Source of the DNA: Legionella_C sp048541585 | GTDB lineage: Bacteria > Pseudomonadota > Gammaproteobacteria > Legionellales > Legionellaceae | Length of the DNA: 64,000 nucleotides | Assembly (NCBI RefSeq): GCF_048541585.1 | Contig: NZ_CP183303.1 | Location: forward strand, 1,922,001-1,986,000 | Direction of reading: 5' to 3' | Shown: one piece after another, positions 17,202 to 24,345 of the stretch | Layout: every line of letters begins with the position of its first letter | Numbering within the stretch: position 1 is the stretch's first letter | Position numbers and translations under genes: made by a program | The notes under the pieces: generated by a model | Told to the model about the DNA's origin: nothing | Database searches by the model: none | What the model saw: only the letters and a program-made list of their open reading frames with translations

Positions 17202-17509
17202 TACTTCGTCTCCTCATTTTGTTGTCCATCTGCAGGTGCAAGCCAATGCTCTGAGAATTCAGTCTCGAGTGTATCAATCGGGCTGCCGCCATAGTCATCC
17301 CATAATTCAGTTAACTTAAACCGAACAACATAAAATCGCTCACGACGCCCCTCATAACGACCCCAAGCCTCATCTTCCGGAATAACCCATTCCGGGCGTA
17401 GAAGTACAATTTCACCAGTATGACCACGTGTATAACCCTGAGTTCTGGTATGAAAATATGAAGGCAAATTAATTACTTTGACTCTATCACCTAAGTTATA
17501 CTTATCCAT
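17201..17509 (-). CDS. Nitrile hydratase beta C-terminal domain / thiocyanate hydrolase alpha-like subunit
   Basis: 102 residues equivalent to the SH3-like C-terminal half of a nitrile hydratase beta chain: GDRVKVINLPSYFHTRTQGY, RGHTGEIVLL, RRERFYVVRFKLTELW and the terminal EFSEHWLAPA. In ordinary nitrile hydratases this is fused to the N-terminal half. Here it is a separate gene, as in thiocyanate hydrolase. Its ATG directly follows the stop of the upstream gene, with GAGGAGG inside that gene's last codons. The conserved Arg residues in RRERF probably contact the cobalt site (family knowledge). Confidence 0.87.
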   Translation of the reverse strand: MDKYNLGDRVKVINLPSYFHTRTQGYTRGHTGEIVLLRPEWVIPEDEAWGRYEGRRERFYVVRFKLTELWDDYGGSPIDTLETEFSEHWLAPADGQQNEETK

Positions 17510-17935
17510 TTAACCCTCCTCACGCTTTCTAACTTCTTCCATTTTATTTACTAATTCATCTGGCGTGATATGTCCCTTATCAAGAAGCATTTTAACCATT
17601 GCAAGCAACCATCTAGCATAGTAAGGTGTACCAAAGTAAATGGTCTCTCCTAAATCATTTTCCCGTCTTCGTCGTTCCTCAGCTACCCAATGTCCCCGCC
17701 AAGCTAAGCATTCTGCAGTACAGTGAGTATTTTTTTCCCATAAAGTTGGCTTATGCGTTGATTTATCAAGGGGGCCGTCAGGTTGGCCTCCAACATCATG
17801 AACGACATGCAAAACTGCTTCTGCATGCTGTTGCGAAATAGTAAGAGGGATATCTAATTCATTATAGCGAACTGGTGTATGCGATCTAACAATTGCTAAT
17901 AACGAAGAGTAATCATTGGCTGAGTGTTTATTCAT
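17510..17935 (-). CDS. Nitrile hydratase beta N-terminal domain / thiocyanate hydrolase beta-like subunit
   Basis: 141 residues equivalent to the N-terminal half of nitrile hydratase beta: HDVGGQPDGPL (HDMGG motif), KPTLWEKNTHCTAECL, then RRRENDLGETIYFGTPYYARWL and LLDKGHITPDEL. First gene of a four-gene operon (17935 to 15867) with an AAGGAG ribosome site and a promoter region shared with the divergent DUF885 gene. The order beta, alpha, gamma is that of the scnB-scnA-scnC genes of sulfur-oxidising bacteria. No P15K-type maturation gene is seen between them. Confidence 0.87.
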   Translation of the reverse strand: MNKHSANDYSSLLAIVRSHTPVRYNELDIPLTISQQHAEAVLHVVHDVGGQPDGPLDKSTHKPTLWEKNTHCTAECLAWRGHWVAEERRRRENDLGETIYFGTPYYARWLLAMVKMLLDKGHITPDELVNKMEEVRKREEG

Positions 17936-18129
17936 GCCTACTCCTTAAATTTAATAATTGATTACCTTATAATCAATTAGATTATTTTATTATCATTATA
18001 TATTAAAATATTATTTTTTGCTGTTAGGCTTTTGTACAAGCAAGGAACTAATGATAAAATTTACGTATTAATTTTATTTATTTCTTCTACGCTACATTCT
18101 CTACCCATAAATAAATCGAGGCCCAAAGA

Positions 18130-19815
18130 ATGTCTTTAGAATTTGCCAAATTAGCTAATGATTATGAAAAAAGTTTATTTAATTACTCGCCAGAGCTAGG
18201 TTTATTCTGGGGAAAGCTCGATGTGGCACTTGACCGTTTTACCGATTATTCACAGGAAGCACTGCATAAATGGCAAGCACAAGAAGATATTTTTCTAAAA
18301 AATTTAAATCTAATCCGTGAAGAAAACCTTCGTGACACGCCGGAGTATTATTATACCTACCTACTATTAAAAGAGACCCTCATAAACAAACAAGAAAGTA
18401 GAATTTGTAGAGAAGAATTATGGGATATTAATCCTGCTTGGGGTTGGCATAACAAAATGGCTATTGTTGCGTCAAAACAACCCGTTGGTTCAACTAAATA
18501 TAGAACGCTTGCACTTAAGCGCTGGCAAACCTTTGATACGGTAGTAGATAGTCAAATTACCAATTTAAACGAAGGATTAAAACTTAGTTATACGGCACCT
18601 AAATCTGCAGTCAGGCGCGTATTAACACAACTTAAAATTATGCTTACTAAGAGTCCTGAGGACTCACCTTTTTTTGATTTTGCAAAACGTGATGGCGATA
18701 AAGCCTTTAAAATACAAGTTGCCCAGATAATTGAAACTATAATAAATCCAGCATTAAACAAATATATCCAATATTTAGAGCAGAGTTATCTTCCAAAAAC
18801 AAGAACTGAAATAGGTATATGGGCCTTGCCTAATGGTAGTGAATGTTATCAAGCAAAAATAAAACAAGAAACAACTTTAGCACTTACGCCACAAGAAATT
18901 CATACTATTGGATTGCAAACTCTAGAAACTTTAGCAAAAGAAATTATTGCTATTGGCGGAAAAAAATATGGTACAAAAGATATTAAAATAATTTTTTCTA
19001 AAGCCAAACTTGAATCCCTAAATTACTTTGCTTCTGAAGAGGATATTCTAAACTACAATTTACAAGCCTTAGAACGAGTTAAGCTTATCATCTCAGATTG
19101 GTTTGACTTAATGCCTAGGGCCGCCGGAACTATTAAACCTTACCCCCTACACCGAGCAAAAACAGGGGCATCTGGTGAATATCATCCGCCTAGTGAAGAT
19201 GGTAAAGAGCCTGGAATTTTTTTTATTAATACTTTTGAACCTTCAAAGCGAAGTAGAATGGATATGGAAGCAACTCTATTTCATGAGTTAATACCAGGAC
19301 ATCACTTTCAAATCGCTCTAAATTTTGAAAACAAATCCCTTTTAAGTTTAAATAAATATTTATGGAATGCTGGCTATGGCGAAGGATGGGCTTTATATGT
19401 TGAGCGTTTAGTTGATGAGATGAGTTTATATAGTGATGATATTTCACGCTTAGGAATGTTATCTAACGAAAGCTTAAGAGCAGCTCGCTTAGTAGTAGAT
19501 ACTGGTATTCATGCTTTACAGTGGACCAGAGAAGAAGCTATTGCTTACTTAGTTGAGCATACTGCACTTGATGAATCTATTATTCAAGCTGAAGTAGATC
19601 GTTATACTATGTTACCAGGACAAGCAACATCTTATATGCTTGGAAAATGGCAAATTGAAAAATTACGCCATTTAGCGCAGCACGAATTAGGTAATAAGTT
19701 TAAAATCTCACAATTTCATAATCAAATTTTAAATCATGGGGTTGTTTCTTTACCTATTTTAAAAACTATTTTGGAAAATTGGATAGTAGAAACAAAAAAT
19801 AGCAATTTTACTTAA
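18130..19815 (+). CDS. DUF885 family protein, metallopeptidase-like
   Basis: 561 residues, the usual DUF885 size. The diagnostic segment is LFHELIPGHHFQIAL (near residue 384), an HExxPGH zinc-site variant, followed by YGEGWALYVERL (zinc Glu helix) and, near the C-terminus, LPGQATSYMLGKWQI. Family members are predicted zinc carboxypeptidase-like enzymes of uncertain substrate. There is no signal peptide, so it should be cytosolic. It is monocistronic or co-transcribed with the transporter gene 33 bp downstream. Confidence 0.88.
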   Translation: MSLEFAKLANDYEKSLFNYSPELGLFWGKLDVALDRFTDYSQEALHKWQAQEDIFLKNLNLIREENLRDTPEYYYTYLLLKETLINKQESRICREELWDINPAWGWHNKMAIVASKQPVGSTKYRTLALKRWQTFDTVVDSQITNLNEGLKLSYTAPKSAVRRVLTQLKIMLTKSPEDSPFFDFAKRDGDKAFKIQVAQIIETIINPALNKYIQYLEQSYLPKTRTEIGIWALPNGSECYQAKIKQETTLALTPQEIHTIGLQTLETLAKEIIAIGGKKYGTKDIKIIFSKAKLESLNYFASEEDILNYNLQALERVKLIISDWFDLMPRAAGTIKPYPLHRAKTGASGEYHPPSEDGKEPGIFFINTFEPSKRSRMDMEATLFHELIPGHHFQIALNFENKSLLSLNKYLWNAGYGEGWALYVERLVDEMSLYSDDISRLGMLSNESLRAARLVVDTGIHALQWTREEAIAYLVEHTALDESIIQAEVDRYTMLPGQATSYMLGKWQIEKLRHLAQHELGNKFKISQFHNQILNHGVVSLPILKTILENWIVETKNSNFT

Positions 19816-19848
19816 TAATTGTAGTTAACTCAGTCATTAGAAATTTTT

Positions 19849-20592
19849 ATGCTTGATCGAACATTTAATTCTAATTTATTAGCGCTAAAAACCAACTTTT
19901 TATGGTTTTTAACCCTTACCTATACCATGATTATTGTATTAGCTAATTGGTTTGATCCTCGCTTAATTAAGCTATTTAGTTTAACAACGGACGCCGGCAC
20001 CCTAGTTTTTCCTTTAACATTTCTTTTGTCTAACTTAATTACTGAAGTATATGGTTACAAACATGCGCGGCGTGCCATTTGGTGTGGCTTTTTATTTAAT
20101 GTAATTTTTATTATTTATGGTCAGATTATCATTCATTTACCAGGCCCAGACTATCCAACTAACAATGCTATATTTGATACTCTACTTGCCACTAATATAA
20201 GGATTATAATTGCCTCTAGCTTGAGCTATTTAAGCTCTGAACCCTTAAATTCTATAGTAATGGCAAAACTTAAAATAAAAATGCATGGCAAGCTACTGAG
20301 TGTACGTTTTTTAGTATCGACTTTAGTGGCAGCCGGTTTAGATAGTTTTATTTTCAGTTTTTTTGCGTTTTATGGTGTGATGAGCTTTGCGCATCTAATT
20401 GATTTGATTTTATCCATGTGGTTTATCAAAGTAAGTATAGAGATAATAGGTTTACCTCTTTCCATTAAGCTCGCTAATCGGCTTAAACAAATTGAAAAAT
20501 TAGATATTTATGATACTAACACTAATTTCAGTTTATTTTCTTTAGATGCCAACTATGTTAACCAAGATAATAAATTTAAGCTAAATAAGTAG
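19849..20592 (+). CDS. yhhQ: Queuosine precursor transporter, YhhQ/VUT family
   Basis: 247 residues with about six membrane helices. Matches the family in TTDAGTLVFPLTFLLSNLIT, EVYGYKHARRAIWCGFL and the C-terminal SIEIIGLPLSIKLANRL. YhhQ imports queuine precursors (preQ0 or preQ1) used to modify the tRNA wobble base. The segment LVAAGLDSFIFSFFAFYG is the conserved helix with Asp. The hydrophilic C-terminal tail is slightly longer than usual. Confidence 0.9.
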   Translation: MLDRTFNSNLLALKTNFLWFLTLTYTMIIVLANWFDPRLIKLFSLTTDAGTLVFPLTFLLSNLITEVYGYKHARRAIWCGFLFNVIFIIYGQIIIHLPGPDYPTNNAIFDTLLATNIRIIIASSLSYLSSEPLNSIVMAKLKIKMHGKLLSVRFLVSTLVAAGLDSFIFSFFAFYGVMSFAHLIDLILSMWFIKVSIEIIGLPLSIKLANRLKQIEKLDIYDTNTNFSLFSLDANYVNQDNKFKLNK

Positions 20593-20727
20593 TGAATAAG
20601 GCTAACTGCATTACCATTGACGTTAATCATTATTTAATTCATCTTAATTAATATAGGTGTTATGTTATAGAATTAGTAAAACACGTAAAGTTATTAAAAA
20701 CCTTCATGGATTAGGAGAATATTAACC

Positions 20728-21852
20728 ATGATGTTACAGAAATTAACACAAAAAATTCATCAAACTAGCCTATCTTCCTTATTAATTTTAAGTCTTTCAT
20801 CGGTAAAATTGTTTGCTGCTATACCTGTAGGCAATGGCACTTGGGCTTATGATGATATTTACAATAATGCTGGAAAAAAGATTGGCCACTCGCCAGGTTT
20901 ATTTGCCAATACGATTAATAACTATAATCTCTCAGCCAGTGGCAACCATATTATTAGTAGATTATACAGTTATGGTGGAAGTTTAGAAATGTATTGCCAA
21001 GGCTCAGGTGGGACTTCTCCTAGTAAAGCTTGTAACCCAAGCAATATGTTGGTTTATTATGATAAAGGCAAGCTCTCTACTGCAACTTATTACAGTGTTT
21101 TAGGTAAAAGTAGCAAGCCTGTAGCCATTATACCGATTGTAGACGGTAGGCTTGATCAAAAAGGTGCAGATGATTATTTAAGTGCTTTAAATAATCTAGA
21201 TCAGAAAACAGCAGCACTTTACGCAGATAAAGTAGCTCAATTGTTTTGTAGTGACCCTCAAGTTGAAGGCGTACAATTTGATATTGAACCTTTTGATATT
21301 AGTAAATCTGGACAAGCTTATTTTTATCAACAAATAGCTAAAGACTTTGCTAGTAGCATGTGTATTGATAACGCTCACCCTAAGGGTCGAATATTCTCTA
21401 TATTTACATTCGCTAGTCGAATTAATAATACCGTCGCACAAATTTTAAACAAATATCAAAATGGCTATGTCATTGATTCACTTTATGATCTTGGACCAAA
21501 ACCAGGCGGCAGCGTGAATTCTCCTAGTGAGTATCGTAAATACATTAAAACTGAAGTAAAGAACATGCTTGCTAAGGCCAAACAATATAATATTAAGTTC
21601 CAATTTGCGATACCTGCTGCAGCTTCTGCACATGAGTTTGAAAGCAAAAATGGAGTAAGTACAGGCTATGCCCAGCTTGATTATGTTAAAGCCTCTTATG
21701 AGGTGTTTAAACAATTGCAAGTTCAATCTGATCCTAACTTTGCTGGGGTTTCCCTATGGGTCTGGCTTGATCAAATGTGGTGGGAAGGATATAGGTTAAC
21801 ACCGTCTACCCCAAATGAAGAAACAAAAGCATTTCTTGCTAAAAATCTTTAA
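20728..21852 (+). CDS. Secreted GH18-like (chitinase fold) protein
   Basis: 374 residues with an N-terminal signal peptide (SSLLILSLSSVKLFA, cleaved near 31). The body looks like a TIM barrel of glycoside hydrolase family 18, with the catalytic strand written VEGVQFDIEPFD (Asp185, Glu187) in place of DGIDIDIE, and a late WVWLDQMWW strand. Four cysteines suit an exported protein. Type II secretion genes elsewhere in the window could export it. The degenerate DxxDxE motif leaves activity uncertain; a carbohydrate-binding role is possible. AGGAG upstream is a little far from the ATG. Confidence 0.7.
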   Translation: MMLQKLTQKIHQTSLSSLLILSLSSVKLFAAIPVGNGTWAYDDIYNNAGKKIGHSPGLFANTINNYNLSASGNHIISRLYSYGGSLEMYCQGSGGTSPSKACNPSNMLVYYDKGKLSTATYYSVLGKSSKPVAIIPIVDGRLDQKGADDYLSALNNLDQKTAALYADKVAQLFCSDPQVEGVQFDIEPFDISKSGQAYFYQQIAKDFASSMCIDNAHPKGRIFSIFTFASRINNTVAQILNKYQNGYVIDSLYDLGPKPGGSVNSPSEYRKYIKTEVKNMLAKAKQYNIKFQFAIPAAASAHEFESKNGVSTGYAQLDYVKASYEVFKQLQVQSDPNFAGVSLWVWLDQMWWEGYRLTPSTPNEETKAFLAKNL

Positions 21853-21866
21853 ATAAGCCGTTAAAA

Positions 21867-21899
21867 TAGGAAGTTAAGCTACAATAGCTTAACTTCCTA
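21867..21899. terminator. Strong hairpin, likely terminator
   Basis: A perfect 14-bp stem (21867-21880 with 21886-21899, core GGAAGTTAAGCT) and 5-nt loop begin 15 bp after the GH18-like gene. There is only a weak T-rich tail (CTTCAATCCCCTT), so termination may be partial. The stem could also protect the mRNA 3' end. Confidence 0.65.
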
Positions 21900-22090
21900 C
21901 TTCAATCCCCTTCTCAGCCTGTCACAATTTTACTGCTATCATTCGAATTTTTTTTATAACTTACTCTTAGAGGCTTATATTAAATCTTTTAGATTTATTT
22001 TAAATAATTTTGATTATTTTTTAACTTTATGGTTAAATTAATATCCTTTTTGTTTTTAATAATTCTATTTTTTACAATTTTAGTTTAGTT

Positions 22091-23203
22091 ATGTCTATGA
22101 TTATTTTGTATATACCTTTTAAATGGGAAGATTGTTTATTTGACTTGTGTTTTAAAGCTGAAAAATGGCGTGAAATTTACAAAAGTAGAAACAAGGATGT
22201 AAAAGTTTTATATTACGATTCACAAAGCTCTAATGGCCAAACTGAAATTAAACAGGCGCTGGCAAAAGGTAACTGTCAAATTTATATTTTAGGCCATGGT
22301 ATAAATAATGCAAAATTAGAAGTTTGTAATGGAAGTGACCTCAATAGTTCTTACCAAACTTTACCAATTAAAACATTAGGAGAGCGATTCAGGAAAGATT
22401 TACTTATCCCACAATTTCATAAATCCAATACTATCAAATTATTCTTTTGTGATGAATATTGCAAAGCTGACAAAGCAAGACGCATGGCTATAGCATTTCG
22501 TGAAAGCTTAGGCCAAGAATATCGAAATTTAGATATAAAATATTATGATAAAGTTAGTATAGGGCTTACCAATGCTAAACTTGCCAAGTATTTTTATGGT
22601 ACTAAAATTGCTCTTCATAAAATTATTAAAGCGAATGAATTTTTTAAGTTTGAATTAGATTGTTTTGTAGGTACTGGTAAAGCTTTCAGACATGGATTAA
22701 ACGGACCTGACGATAGAACTTCTTTACTTTATGACGTTTATCCTAAAGAAGCTATACCTTTTGATAAATTTACGAATCCTTTAATAAAAAAATTAGCTCA
22801 ATTTCTTGTACATCAAATTCAATCAGATAAAATCTTAGCGCAAAGACAAGACATTATTATCCGAGAACTGCTTGCAATTTTACCTGATAATTTAGAAAAA
22901 TATCTTAATAATGAACTTATTATAGCGGGTAACCTTGTTCTGTTAAAAATTAAAGTCAATACCCTGGCTTTATCTAATTTTTCAAAATTGTCAAGTAGAA
23001 GCAGTTTGTTTCAACCATCTAATTCAAAAGCTAAATCTATTTATAATACAAAAGGTGGTAAAGTGTCTAAAATTGAACCATCGGCTAACAGTTTACAAAA
23101 TATAGATTTTCAATCATTTAACAAAAACGACCCCAATACTAATTTCGCTGATGAAGATCATAGTGAAAACACGAATACAACTACTTATAAACAATTTAAT
23201 TAA
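22091..23203 (+). CDS. Effector-like protein with a possible clan CD (caspase-fold) cysteine protease site
   Basis: 370 residues, no family recognised for the whole protein. The first 150 residues have the layout of clan CD proteases such as C80 toxin processing domains: a hydrophobic strand ending in a His-Gly (IYILGHG, His69), then about 50 residues later a strand ending in Cys (IKLFFCDEYC, Cys120), then a helix with KARRMAIAFRESL. The C-terminal 90 residues are polar, Ser/Asn rich and end in an acidic tail (ADEDHSENTNTT), like a type IV translocation signal. There is no signal peptide or evident ribosome site. Catalysis is an inference from the motif spacing. Confidence 0.5.
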   Translation: MSMIILYIPFKWEDCLFDLCFKAEKWREIYKSRNKDVKVLYYDSQSSNGQTEIKQALAKGNCQIYILGHGINNAKLEVCNGSDLNSSYQTLPIKTLGERFRKDLLIPQFHKSNTIKLFFCDEYCKADKARRMAIAFRESLGQEYRNLDIKYYDKVSIGLTNAKLAKYFYGTKIALHKIIKANEFFKFELDCFVGTGKAFRHGLNGPDDRTSLLYDVYPKEAIPFDKFTNPLIKKLAQFLVHQIQSDKILAQRQDIIIRELLAILPDNLEKYLNNELIIAGNLVLLKIKVNTLALSNFSKLSSRSSLFQPSNSKAKSIYNTKGGKVSKIEPSANSLQNIDFQSFNKNDPNTNFADEDHSENTNTTTYKQFN

Positions 23204-23229
23204 GTAGGCTTTCAAGATTAAATAATTTA

Positions 23230-23252
23230 CTAACCAGGCTTTACCTGGTTAG
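23230..23252. terminator. Bidirectional terminator
   Basis: CTAACCAGG (23230-23238) pairs with CCTGGTTAG (23244-23252) around a 5-nt loop, with T-rich sequence on the plus side and A-rich sequence on the other. It lies between the convergent effector-like gene (plus) and the HTH regulator gene (minus). Confidence 0.75.
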
Positions 23253-23259
23253 CTTCTTA

Positions 23260-23472
23260 TTATTTATTTTGAACCTGATACTCTATAATATCGCCTGGCT
23301 GACAATCTAGATAAGCGCAGATAGCCTCAAGCGTCGTTAAACGTATAGCTTTTGCTTTGCCATTTTTTAGTATAGATAGATTAGCTTCTGTTATGCCAAT
23401 TGCCTCTGCCAGTTCTTTAAGTCGGCACTTTCTCTTTGCCATCATTACATCCAAATTAACGATAATTGCCAT
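23260..23472 (-). CDS. Small XRE/YozG-like helix-turn-helix regulator
   Basis: 70 residues: a single HTH domain, VMMAKRKCRLKELAEAIGI then TEANLSILKNGKAKAIRL, TTLEAICAYLDCQPGDIIEY. This is the minimal Cro/C1-type regulator that is typically encoded with a DUF2975 membrane protein. It starts 12 bp after the stop of that gene with AAGGAG upstream, so the two form one operon. The target is probably its own operon. Confidence 0.9.
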   Translation of the reverse strand: MAIIVNLDVMMAKRKCRLKELAEAIGITEANLSILKNGKAKAIRLTTLEAICAYLDCQPGDIIEYQVQNK

Positions 23473-23484
23473 ATTTTTTACTCC

Positions 23485-24033
23485 TTAAATCGTTAATTGG
23501 GCGTCCAACTTAAGTTGATTTGCCTCTTTAACGACCCAAGAAGCAAAAAGAATAATAACAGCTGTAATTAACGTTGATAAATTAGTAGAGCCTAAAGTTA
23601 TACTTGCCATACGCTGCCCAGGAGGATTATGAAAGGTTAACGCAATAGTCATTAAGGGCTGATAAATTAACTGTATAGCCTCGCCTGCTAGCATATAAAT
23701 ACTAATACTTTTTATTAATTTAATATTAATTTGTTCAAACAACATCCCTTTTTCATATAACTGAAAAAGTTTAGCTAGCTTATAACAGATAAGCGTTGTC
23801 ATAGATAATGGTAATAATTGAATTGCTAAGATAACTAAGCGTTGTAAGAATGAAAAATGAGGAGGGGCGCCATTAAGAATAGGCACCGATGGCATCGTTA
23901 AGATAAATGAAATTAAATCTAGTAGTTTTGGTAGCTTAAATAAGATTAAATATGCTGTTAATAGGGGCAGAAACCAACATAAAAATTTAAAAAAATGCGA
24001 CAATATACGACTGGTAGCTTGAATTTTATTCAT
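23485..24033 (-). CDS. DUF2975 family membrane protein
   Basis: 182 residues with four membrane helices (about 15-35, 65-85, 110-130 and 150-170), and the family segment YKLAKLFQLYEKGMLFEQINIKLIKSI before helix three. DUF2975 proteins are found next to small HTH regulators, as here, and may sense membrane state to control them. No enzymatic motif is seen. Start is the ATG preceded by GGAGGCTACTTTTCC. Confidence 0.85.
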   Translation of the reverse strand: MNKIQATSRILSHFFKFLCWFLPLLTAYLILFKLPKLLDLISFILTMPSVPILNGAPPHFSFLQRLVILAIQLLPLSMTTLICYKLAKLFQLYEKGMLFEQINIKLIKSISIYMLAGEAIQLIYQPLMTIALTFHNPPGQRMASITLGSTNLSTLITAVIILFASWVVKEANQLKLDAQLTI

Positions 24034-24345
24034 GGAAAAGTAGCCTCCGTTATTTTGTTCACGCCAATTTTAGCGATAATTTATCGAATTGCAATAAAAT
24101 TTTGTTAAATTTTAATTAAAATTTATTGAAATTTATTTTAACTACTAAGTTAACTTTGATTTAAAAGCGAGATAAATTAGTCTATAATTTATACAGAAAT
24201 TTTCTATTGCTGTTTGAAAGCGAGTTTATTTTTTAAATAAAAATTATTTTTCTTAAACCCATGAAAAAAATGAAATTTATTACTATTATTAAAGTCAACA
24301 ACTCCTTTTAATTTTACATTTTCATCACAGCAAGGGAATGAGCTA
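24034..24345 (+). promoter_or_regulatory. Spacer with putative cyanophycin operon promoter
   Basis: 312 bp between the divergent DUF2975 gene and cphA, very AT-rich. A TATAAT -10 box lies at 24183-24188, leaving a leader of about 150 nt before cphA; the -35 is weak. The leader has a 16-codon ATG frame (24262-24312) without Arg or Asp enrichment. cphA itself has GGGAATGAG before its ATG. No riboswitch-like structure was recognised. Confidence 0.35.

Noticed and set aside
24262..24312. 16-codon frame in the cphA leader as a possible attenuation peptide
   Set aside because: No Arg or Asp codon run, no evident ribosome site and no alternative stems were seen.
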